From positions 1 to 20,655 of the forward strand of contig CALKWH010000370.1 in the NCBI GenBank assembly GCA_938004375.1: DNA of 20,655 bases. Direction: 5' to 3'. The DNA comes from an uncultured Pseudomonadota bacterium (GTDB lineage Bacteria; Myxococcota_A; Polyangia; HGW-17). The notes beneath the pieces were generated by a model, which did no database searches, had not been told where the DNA came from, and saw only the letters and a list, made by a program, of their open reading frames with translations. The translations under genes were made by a program, and so were the position numbers. Of this stretch, positions 1 through 6,583 are shown in pieces; positions within the stretch are counted from its first letter, which is position 1; every line of letters begins with the position of its first letter.

Positions 1-48
1 CGACCCCCGAGATCTACACTCTTTCCCTACACGACGCTCTTCCGATCT
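1..48 (+). other. Illumina adapter sequence (assembly contamination)
   Basis: Bases 1-48 match the 3' 48 bases of the Illumina P5/TruSeq universal adapter, ending in the diagnostic CTCTTCCGATCT at 37-48. The single difference I see is at base 6 (C where the adapter has A). The genomic sequence begins at 49, directly in the reading frame of the first gene. This is untrimmed library adapter, so the left edge is an artificial contig end, and nothing biological should be read from these bases. Confidence 0.97.
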
Positions 49-987
49 ATCGATCTGACCGGCCAGGTCTGCTCGGACTCCATCGGGCACCGCTTCTACT
101 CCGGCTTCGGCGGGCAGGCGGACTTCATCCGCGGCGCCGCCCTCGCGAAGAACGGGCACCCGATCATCGCGCTCCCCTCGACGGCCAAAGGCGGCGAGGT
201 CTCCCGCATCGTGCCGCTGCTGTCCCCGGGCGCCGGCGTCGTCACCACCCGCGGCGACGTGCATTACGTGGTGACCGAATACGGCATCGCCTATCTTCAC
301 GGCAAGAACATCCGGGAGCGCGCGATGGCGCTGATCAACATCTCCCACCCGAAGTTCCGCGCGGGGCTCCTCGAGGAGGCGAAGAAGCTCAACTACGTCT
401 ACCCGGACCAGATCCTGCCCAAGGACGGCGTGGTGTATCCGGACTGGTACTTCTGGCAGTACAAACTCAAGGACGGCCGCGAGGTCAACTTCCGCCCCAT
501 CCGTCCCATCGACGAGGAGAAGCTGCGCCGCTTCTTCTACGGCCTGCGCCAGGAGGACGTGTACTACCGGTTCATGGGCCTCGTGAAGACGCTCTCCCAC
601 GCCCAGGCGCAGCCCATGGTCGTGCTGGACTACGACGAGAAGTTCGCCATCGTGGGCACGGTGGGCGAGGAGCCGGACGACGAGTTCGTGGCCGTCGGCC
701 GCTGGTTCCTCGACCGCCCCACCAACCGCGCCGAGGTGGCCTTCACCGTGCTGCCCGACTGGCAGAACCAGGGCATCGGGCGCTTCCTGCTGCAGAACCT
801 GGTGTCCTGCGCCCAGCGCAAGGGCATCCGGGGCTTCACCGCCGAGGTGCTCGCCGAGAACAAGAAGATGCTGCGCGTGTTCACCCGCTCGGGCTTCAAC
901 GCGCACACCAAGCTCGAGTACGGCGTCTACAGCGTCGAGTTCGACTTCGACCGCGCCAACGCCAACGAGTTCAACCCGGACTACTAG
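49..987 (+). CDS. Acetyl-CoA hydrolase/CoA-transferase C-terminal domain fused to a GNAT acetyltransferase (5' end missing)
   Basis: The frame is open from base 49 and its true start is lost at the contig end; 312 residues remain. Visible residues 1 to about 120 are the C-terminal domain of the acetyl-CoA hydrolase / 4-hydroxybutyrate CoA-transferase family. Signatures include GGQADFIRGA, LPSTAKGG and VVTEYGIAYL. From about residue 145 a GNAT N-acetyltransferase domain follows; its acetyl-CoA-binding motif A is QNQGIGRFLL at about 239-248. Such fusions are known in deltaproteobacteria and relatives. Inference: the CoA-transferase part handles short-chain acyl-CoA, and the GNAT part may acetylate a protein or small molecule. 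The N-terminal half, including the expected catalytic glutamate region, is absent here, so activity cannot be judged. The stop codon overlaps the Shine-Dalgarno of queC, which suggests co-transcription. Confidence 0.9.
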   Translation: MDLTGQVCSDSIGHRFYSGFGGQADFIRGAALAKNGHPIIALPSTAKGGEVSRIVPLLSPGAGVVTTRGDVHYVVTEYGIAYLHGKNIRERAMALINISHPKFRAGLLEEAKKLNYVYPDQILPKDGVVYPDWYFWQYKLKDGREVNFRPIRPIDEEKLRRFFYGLRQEDVYYRFMGLVKTLSHAQAQPMVVLDYDEKFAIVGTVGEEPDDEFVAVGRWFLDRPTNRAEVAFTVLPDWQNQGIGRFLLQNLVSCAQRKGIRGFTAEVLAENKKMLRVFTRSGFNAHTKLEYGVYSVEFDFDRANANEFNPDY

Positions 988-995
988 GAGTCGTG

Positions 996-1679
996 ATGAA
1001 ACCCCCGGCCATCGTCCTTTTGTCCGGCGGCCTCGACAGTTCCACGGTGCTGGCCGTGGCGAAGGATCGCGGCTTCGAGCTCTACGCGTTGTCGTTCCGG
1101 TACGGCCAGAAGCACGACTTCGAGCTGGCCGCGGCCCAAAAGATCGCCGAGCGCGCCGGCGTGCGCGAGCACCGCGTGCTGACGCTGCCGTCGGATCTCT
1201 TCGGCGACTCCTCCCTGGTGGGGGGCGCCGCCGTGCCCAAGGACCGCGATCCGCTGGCCCACGCAGGGATCCCGTCGACCTACGTCCCCGCGCGCAACAC
1301 GATCTTCCTCTCCTACGCACTGGCCTGGGCCGAGCATCTCGAGGCCGTCGATCTGTTCCTCGGGGTCTCGGCGGTGGACTTTTCGGGCTACCCCGACTGC
1401 CGCCCCGAGTTCGTCGCGGCCTTCGAGGCGCTCGCCAACGCCGCCACCCGCGTGGGGACCGAGCTCGGCCGACACGTCACCGTGCACGCGCCCCTTCTGC
1501 ACCTGTCGAAGAAGGAGACCATCGAGCTGGGCGTCTCCCTGGGCGTGGACTATGGTCTCACCCACACCTGTTACGATCCCGCCTCCGATGGCGCCGCCTG
1601 CGGCCGCTGCGACGCCTGCGAGCTGCGACGCCGCGGTTTCGCCGCCGCCGGTGTGCCCGACCCCACCCGCTACGCCTGA
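996..1679 (+). CDS. queC: 7-cyano-7-deazaguanine synthase QueC
   Basis: QueC converts 7-carboxy-7-deazaguanine plus ammonia and ATP into preQ0, the precursor of queuosine in tRNA. The 227-residue product has the usual family length. The PP-loop ATP-binding motif SGGLDSST is at residues 10-17, and YVPARNTIFLSYA is a QueC signature. The C-terminal zinc site is intact, with cysteines at 192, 202, 205 and 208 (C-x9-C-x2-C-x2-C). ATG 996 is preferred because AGGAG (986-990) lies 5 nt upstream. A GTG at 993 is in frame but only 2 nt from that Shine-Dalgarno. The gene starts 8 bases after the previous stop, so it is likely co-transcribed. No other queuosine gene is in the window. Confidence 0.96.
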   Translation: MKPPAIVLLSGGLDSSTVLAVAKDRGFELYALSFRYGQKHDFELAAAQKIAERAGVREHRVLTLPSDLFGDSSLVGGAAVPKDRDPLAHAGIPSTYVPARNTIFLSYALAWAEHLEAVDLFLGVSAVDFSGYPDCRPEFVAAFEALANAATRVGTELGRHVTVHAPLLHLSKKETIELGVSLGVDYGLTHTCYDPASDGAACGRCDACELRRRGFAAAGVPDPTRYA

Positions 1680-1716
1680 AGATGAAGGACCCCGGAAAAG
1701 TCGGAGGCGGAGCGCC

Positions 1717-1745
1717 TTGACTTTCGGTCGTGGCCTGTCGATAGT
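1717..1745 (+). promoter_or_regulatory. Sigma70-like promoter of the kinase gene
   Basis: TTGACT (1717-1722, 5/6 to consensus) is separated by exactly 17 bp from GATAGT (1740-1745, 4/6 to consensus). Transcription would be expected to start about 6-7 bases beyond the -10 box, which is at or next to the kinase ATG (1752). No Shine-Dalgarno precedes that ATG, so the message is probably leaderless or nearly so. The promoter lies in the 72-bp gap after queC and would uncouple the kinase from the upstream genes. Confidence 0.6.
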
Positions 1746-1751
1746 CATGGG

Positions 1752-4700
1752 ATGAACAATGGCCGGGTCTTCCATGGAAACCAGCGCTTCGAGGTCCTCT
1801 CGACGCTGGGCCGCGGGGGCATGGGCGTGGTCTACGAGGCCCTCGATCGGGAACGTCAGGTCCGCGTCGCCGTAAAGACCCTCCGGGAGGGCAGTCCCCA
1901 GGAGTTGCTGCGGCTCAAGAGCGAGTTCAGGGCGCTGCAGGAGCTCGAACACCCCAACCTGGTCCAGCTCGGGGAGCTCTTCGAGGAGGACGGCTGCTGG
2001 TTCTTCACGATGGAGCTCGTCCGTGGGGAGGACTTCATCACCCATGTCCGCGTGCGGGAGAAGGGCGCGCTCTTCGACGAGGGGCGGCTGCGCGCTGCCC
2101 TGATCCAGCTCGTCGAGGCCCTCGACTACCTGCACGCGTCGGGTCGCGTCCACCGGGACGTCAAGCCGGAGAACGTCCTCGTGGACCCACAGGGGCGGGT
2201 CGTCCTGCTGGACTTCGGGCTGGTCACGCGGACCGAGCCGGGGCAGCAGAGCCAGGAGGGTTTCTACCCGGTCGGGACGGCCAGTTACATGGCGCCCGAG
2301 CAGGGAGCCTCTCACCAGGTGGGGTCCGCCGCCGACTGGTACTCCGTGGGTGTCATGCTCTTCGAGGCCCTGACGGGGACCCATCCCTTCACGGGGACCT
2401 TCTCCCAGTTGCTCATCGCCAAGTTCGCCGGCGTGGCGCCCCGGGCCCGCGAGCTCCGGCCGGAGGTGCCCGAGGAACTGGACCGGCTGTGCGCCACCCT
2501 CCTCGAGCACGACCCGGGCCGGCGACCCGACGCCGCCGGGCTGCTGCGCGTCCTGCGGGGACAGCCGCCGTCCGTTTCCAGGGAGCCGGGGCCGATGCTC
2601 ACCAGCGGACCCGCGTTCATCGGCCGCGAGCGGGAGCTCGCCTGGCTCGTCGAAGGCCAGACCGCGGTGGCCACCCTCGGGCTGCAGGTGCGGCTGGTCC
2701 ACGGCGCCTCCGGGCTCGGCAAGAGCGAGCTGCTGCGCGCCGCCGGCCGCGAGCTGGTCGGCCGCGAGCCGGTCGGCCGTGAGCCGCGTGCGATCCTGCT
2801 GCCGGGGCGCTGCAACGAGCGGGAGTCGCTCTCCTACAAGGCCTTCGACGGGGTGGTGGACGCGCTGGGCCGGTTCCTGGCACGGTTGAGCGTCGTCGAG
2901 CTCGCCCAACTGCTGCCCCGCAACGTCGAACCGCTGGTCCGCGTGTTTCCGGTGCTGTCCTTCCTGCAGGACGTCGCACAGGGGTACCCGCGGCTGCGAT
3001 CGGGCGAGGATCCGCAGGAGGTGCGCGCCCAGGCCTTCGGGGCCCTGCGGGAGCTGGTCTCGCGGCTGGCGGACCGCAGACCGGTGACGATCCAGCTCGA
3101 CGACCTCCAGTGGATGGACGAGGACAGCCTCAAGCTGCTGCGGGCGCTGATCCAGCCGCCTGACGCGCCGCCGATCTTCCTCGTGATGGGCATGCGCACC
3201 CCGGCGGAGTCCGCCGAGGCCGAGGCGCAGGTGGACCGCTTTTGCGCGCAGCTGCCGGTCGCCGTGCCGCGGCTGGGTCTGGCCCCGCTCCCACCCGAGG
3301 CCGCCGGGGAGCTGGTGCGCGAACTGTTGGCCGTCGGGGAGGCCGAGCCGCGGGAGGACTCCGAGCCGGTGCGGGTCATCGTGCGGGAGTCCGCCGGGCA
3401 TCCCCTCTTCATCCACGAGCTCGTGCGGCACCTCCGGTCGCGGCCACAGGGCGGACTTTCGGGGGAGTTGCGGCTCGACGATGTGCTGTGGGAGCGCATC
3501 CGCGCCCTCGAGGACGCTTCGCGCCACCTGGTGGAGCTCGTCTCCGTGTCCTTCGGCCCGCTGCGCCAGTCGCAGGCCGCGCAGGCCCTGGGCCTGAATC
3601 CGGCCGAGGTCTTCCGGCTGGCCGCGCGCCTGAAGATCCTGCACCTGGTGCGCACCAGCGGACCCAGGGATCTGGACCTGCTCGAGCCGTATCACGACCG
3701 GGTGCGGGAGGCCGTCCTCTCCCGTCTGCCTTTCGAGGAGCGGACGAGCTGGCACCGGGCGCTCGTGGTGGTCCTTCGCAGCACTCGGACTCCCGAGCCG
3801 GAGCGGTTGGCGGCCCACCTCGAGGTCCTCGGGGCGAACGAGGAAGCCTCCGCGCTCTTCGCCCAGGCGGCCGAACGGGCCGGTTCTGCCCTGGCCTTTG
3901 AACGGGCTGCCGGGCTTCTCGGCCGCGCCATCCACCTGTTGCCGGACCCCGGTGACGAGGTGGCCCAGCGGACGCGCCGCGAGTTGAGGATCCGGATGGG
4001 CCAGGCGCTTTCGGCCGCCGGAAGGGGCCGAGAAGCCGCCCAGGTCCTGCTTTCGGCGGTGCCCGGGGCGCGGGCCGCCGAGGCCCTGGATCTGCGCCGC
4101 CGCGCGGCCGAGCAGTTGCTGATCTCGGGGTTCCTCGACGAGGGCTTCGAGTTGAGCGGCCAGGTGCTTCGGTCGATGGGGCTGCACCTGCCGCGCACGA
4201 CCCTGGGCGCGGTGGTCTCCCTCGCCTGGCGTCGCCTCCTGGTGCGCCTGCGGGGCACGCGGTTCCGGGAGCGCGACGAGACCCAGATACCGCCCGCCGA
4301 TCTCGTCCACGTCGACATCCTGCACTCCATCTCCCGTGGGTTGTCCATGACCGACCACCTCCGCGGCGCCGACTTCACCACCCGCTTTCTTCTGGCCGCG
4401 CTCAGGCTGGGCGAGCCCCGGCGTGTCCTCACCGCCCTGACGATCGAGGCCAACAACGCCTCGGGCATGGCCCCGGGGTCGGCCTACTCCCTGCGCATCC
4501 TGAGCTCCTGCGACCAGATGGTCGAGCGACGGCCGGATCCCGTGGCCGAGTTCTACCTGGACGCGGCCCACGGGCTCGGACACTTCATGACGGGCGAGTG
4601 GTCGAAGGCGCGCGCGCGGTTCGACGCCTGCATCGAACGCTCCGCCGGTCTCGGCTCGATGGCCTGGGAACGGGGGCTGGTGCACTTCCAGTTGATGTGG

Positions 4701-5462
4701 TCGCTGTTCTACCTGGGGGAGCTCGCCGAGATGCGCCGGCGCATCCCGCCGCTTCTGCAGGACGCCCGAGACCGGGGCGATCTCTTCACGGTCTCGGGGC
4801 TCACCCTGGGGCTGAGCAACGTCGTCGCCCTGGATCGGGACGGTCCCGGGCGCGCCGCCGACCAGATCCGCGAGGTGCTGTCGCGCTGGACCGTCCGGGG
4901 CTATCACTTGCAGCACTACTGGGCGCTGCTCTCCCGGGCCCACGTCCAGTTGTACGGGGAACGTCCCGAGGACACCCTCGGGCTCCTGGTCCACGAATGG
5001 AAGGCACTGAAGCGGTCGTTCCTGCTGCGCGTGCCCTCGATCCGAAGCGAGAGCCTGGTGCTGCTGGGCCAGGGTCTGCTGGCCCGCGCCGCGGCGCTCA
5101 AAGGGACGGTCCGCCGGGACGCGCTGGCCCAGGTGCCCGCCCACGCGGCCGCGCTCATCCGGGGACCGGGCGCCTGGAGTCGCGCCCTCGGCGGGCTGCT
5201 CGAGGCGGCCTGGCTGGCGCAGACCGGCCGCCCGGAGCCGGCGCGGGTCAGGCTGGGCGAGGTGGTGGACCGGCTCGAGGTCTGCGAGATGCGGCTCTAC
5301 GCCGCGGCGGCCCGCATCCGCCTGGGCCAACTCACGGGCGGTGACGAGGGGACCGCGCTGACGGATCGGGGCCGCGCCTTCTTCCGGGAGCAGGGGGTGA
5401 CGAACGAGGCGGGGATGCTGCGGCTGCTCGTCCCGGGCTTCGGGGAAGGGGTGGACGGGTAG
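1752..5462 (+). CDS. Ser/Thr protein kinase fused to an AAA ATPase and a long helical-repeat region (PknK-like)
   Basis: This is a 1236-residue cytoplasmic multidomain signalling protein. Residues 13-270 are a Hanks-type kinase with all key motifs: glycine loop LGRGGMGVVY (19-28), lysine K42, HRDVKPEN (134-141), DFG (154-156) and APE (181-183), so it should be active. Residues about 288-560 are an AAA/STAND-type ATPase: FIGRERELAWL (289-299), Walker A GASGLGKS (318-325) and Walker B VTIQLDDLQWMD (445-456). The remaining roughly 650 residues are alpha-helical and TPR-like, presumably a sensor or partner-binding region. I see no membrane segment or DNA-binding domain. The architecture is common in Myxococcota. 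The start is fixed because the next in-frame ATG lies inside the glycine loop. A short tandem duplication follows Walker A. The input signal and targets are unknown; the PP2C phosphatase at 12196-13206 is a possible antagonist but is not linked by operon. Confidence 0.93.
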   Translation: MNNGRVFHGNQRFEVLSTLGRGGMGVVYEALDRERQVRVAVKTLREGSPQELLRLKSEFRALQELEHPNLVQLGELFEEDGCWFFTMELVRGEDFITHVRVREKGALFDEGRLRAALIQLVEALDYLHASGRVHRDVKPENVLVDPQGRVVLLDFGLVTRTEPGQQSQEGFYPVGTASYMAPEQGASHQVGSAADWYSVGVMLFEALTGTHPFTGTFSQLLIAKFAGVAPRARELRPEVPEELDRLCATLLEHDPGRRPDAAGLLRVLRGQPPSVSREPGPMLTSGPAFIGRERELAWLVEGQTAVATLGLQVRLVHGASGLGKSELLRAAGRELVGREPVGREPRAILLPGRCNERESLSYKAFDGVVDALGRFLARLSVVELAQLLPRNVEPLVRVFPVLSFLQDVAQGYPRLRSGEDPQEVRAQAFGALRELVSRLADRRPVTIQLDDLQWMDEDSLKLLRALIQPPDAPPIFLVMGMRTPAESAEAEAQVDRFCAQLPVAVPRLGLAPLPPEAAGELVRELLAVGEAEPREDSEPVRVIVRESAGHPLFIHELVRHLRSRPQGGLSGELRLDDVLWERIRALEDASRHLVELVSVSFGPLRQSQAAQALGLNPAEVFRLAARLKILHLVRTSGPRDLDLLEPYHDRVREAVLSRLPFEERTSWHRALVVVLRSTRTPEPERLAAHLEVLGANEEASALFAQAAERAGSALAFERAAGLLGRAIHLLPDPGDEVAQRTRRELRIRMGQALSAAGRGREAAQVLLSAVPGARAAEALDLRRRAAEQLLISGFLDEGFELSGQVLRSMGLHLPRTTLGAVVSLAWRRLLVRLRGTRFRERDETQIPPADLVHVDILHSISRGLSMTDHLRGADFTTRFLLAALRLGEPRRVLTALTIEANNASGMAPGSAYSLRILSSCDQMVERRPDPVAEFYLDAAHGLGHFMTGEWSKARARFDACIERSAGLGSMAWERGLVHFQLMWSLFYLGELAEMRRRIPPLLQDARDRGDLFTVSGLTLGLSNVVALDRDGPGRAADQIREVLSRWTVRGYHLQHYWALLSRAHVQLYGERPEDTLGLLVHEWKALKRSFLLRVPSIRSESLVLLGQGLLARAAALKGTVRRDALAQVPAHAAALIRGPGAWSRALGGLLEAAWLAQTGRPEPARVRLGEVVDRLEVCEMRLYAAAARIRLGQLTGGDEGTALTDRGRAFFREQGVTNEAGMLRLLVPGFGEGVDG
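2741..2785 (+). repeat. In-frame 15-bp tandem repeat within the AAA domain
   Basis: GGTCGGCCGCGAGCC (2756-2770) is followed directly by a copy with one C-to-T change (2771-2785). It is preceded by a more degenerate copy (2741-2755, 12/15 matches). The repeat encodes AGREL-VGREP-VGREP just after the Walker A helix. It looks like slippage expansion that kept the frame. Confidence 0.8.
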
Positions 5463-5491
5463 GACAGGTCAGACAGGTCAGACAGTTTTTT
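5463..5491 (+). repeat. 9-bp direct repeats ending in a T-tract between convergent genes
   Basis: GACAGGTCA occurs at 5463-5471 and 5472-5480, followed by a partial third copy GACAG (5481-5485) and six T residues (5486-5491). It begins right after the kinase stop codon. The T-tract would suit transcript release, but I find no hairpin in front of it, so I do not call an intrinsic terminator. The remaining bases up to 5538 are G-rich with nothing else recognisable. Confidence 0.7.
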
Positions 5492-5538
5492 CAGGGAGCG
5501 TCGAGAGGGCGGGGGGGCAGCGCGAGGAGGGCGGGGGA

Positions 5539-6351
5539 CTAGAAGTGGGTGGAGATGCCCAGGCGGAAGTTCACGGCGCCGTTGTTGATCTCCGAGGAGG
5601 GGATGCCCGGGGCCAGTTGCTCGTTGATCGGACCCGTGCCGATCTCCTCGCCGCCCACGGCGCCCATGCCGGTGACCTCGACGTTCAGGGACAGCCAGTG
5701 GGTCAGGCGCCACTCGATGCCGCCGCCGACCTCGAGGTTGGTCTGGGAGATGGACTCAGACTCCCAGGTGATGTCGTTGGAGAACGTCATGCTGTTGACC
5801 GTCAGGCCGCCCTTCACGTACAGGTTCATGCCCACGGCCTGCACCGGGTTCAGGAAGTACAGGCCCGCCACGCCGGCGCGGGAGTCGGTGCGGTAGGCGA
5901 CCTCGTTGCAGTTGGTGCAGGAGCTCAGGCCGCTGACGTGCCCTTCCACCGCGAACTGCTGCGAGAGCAGGTAGCGGGCGAACACGCCGCCGCCGGCCAG
6001 GCCGCCGTCCTCATACGAGGAGGAGTCCATCATGACGCCCAGGGTCAGGCGGGGGACGAACTGCTCCTGGGGGGCCATGATCGCGGCCGGGGGCGGGGGC
6101 ACGGTCTGCCGGACCACGGGCCGCTGGTAGGTCGGCTGCTCGACCACGACCGGCTGGACGTACACGGGGCGGACCACCCGGCGCCGGACGACCACGACCG
6201 GGGGCGGGGGCGGGCACGGGACCAGGACGCCCACGCCGATGGGGCCCACGCCGATGACGCCGCCGCCACAGACTTGGGCGCTGGCGAAGTCGATGAAGGT
6301 GAAGGAAGCCAGAACGAGGGAAACCAGAAGGGTTGAAGTGACGTGTCTCAT
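5539..6351 (-). CDS. Outer-membrane beta-barrel protein with proline/valine-rich N-terminal linker
   Basis: The 270-residue product begins with a Sec signal peptide, with predicted cleavage after ASA (residue 25). A low-complexity Gly/Val/Pro/Arg linker follows (about 27-90). The remainder alternates polar and hydrophobic residues, rich in Gly and aromatics, as in an 8-stranded beta-barrel. It ends in phenylalanine (FRLGISTHF), the typical C-terminal insertion signal of outer-membrane barrels. A CTNC pair (about 145-148) may form a disulfide. ATG 6351 is chosen over an upstream in-frame ATG (6405) because GGAGG (6362-6358) is 6 nt before it and the signal peptide starts there. It is monocistronic with its own promoter, convergent with the kinase. 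The function beyond an OmpA/OmpW-like barrel fold is unknown. Confidence 0.8.
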   Translation of the reverse strand: MRHVTSTLLVSLVLASFTFIDFASAQVCGGGVIGVGPIGVGVLVPCPPPPPVVVVRRRVVRPVYVQPVVVEQPTYQRPVVRQTVPPPPAAIMAPQEQFVPRLTLGVMMDSSSYEDGGLAGGGVFARYLLSQQFAVEGHVSGLSSCTNCNEVAYRTDSRAGVAGLYFLNPVQAVGMNLYVKGGLTVNSMTFSNDITWESESISQTNLEVGGGIEWRLTHWLSLNVEVTGMGAVGGEEIGTGPINEQLAPGIPSSEINNGAVNFRLGISTHF

Positions 6352-6403
6352 GGGAAACCTCCAGTCGTCGGGCCACCTTTGAGCAAGGGCCGTGCCAATG
6401 GGC

Positions 6404-6431
6404 ACTATAGCCCAAAACCGGGGTTTGTCAG
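6404..6431 (-). promoter_or_regulatory. Sigma70-like promoter of the outer-membrane protein gene, with palindrome over the -10 box
   Basis: On the minus strand CTGACA (6431-6426, 5/6) and TATAGT (6409-6404, 5/6) are separated by 16 bp. The start site would fall near 6397, giving a leader of about 46 nt before ATG 6351. The -10 box is framed by a perfect inverted repeat, TGGGC (6399-6403) and GCCCA (6410-6414), which could be an operator or a chance palindrome. Confidence 0.6.
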
Positions 6432-6507
6432 GTACTTTTTTCCTGTGTCCGGGTGAAGGTCCGGCCCCCGGTGGGGGAAAAGAATCCGGTTTTTCAAGGG
6501 AAATCGG

Positions 6508-6549
6508 AAAAAAGCGACCCCGCCCGGCCGATCGTTGGTTAACGGGCGG
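6508..6549 (-). terminator. Probable intrinsic terminator of the PP2C-to-lipoprotein operon
   Basis: Reading the minus strand, CCGCCCG (6549-6543) can pair with CGGGCGG (6526-6520) across a 16-nt loop. A run of six T (6513-6508) follows 6 nt beyond. It lies 35 bases after the stop of the last operon gene. The large loop and the gap before the T-run lower confidence. The rest of the 6432-6583 spacer is A/T-richer DNA with no gene that I can support. Confidence 0.45.
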
Positions 6550-6583
6550 AATTAAAATATAAACAGGGGGTGTGAAGGGAAGT

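Noticed and set aside
984..5330. 1448-codon open frame on the minus strand
   Set aside because: It lies fully antisense to queC and the kinase, whose motifs are intact. Its product is a low-complexity Gly/Arg/Pro/His/Gln string typical of antisense frames in GC-rich coding DNA.
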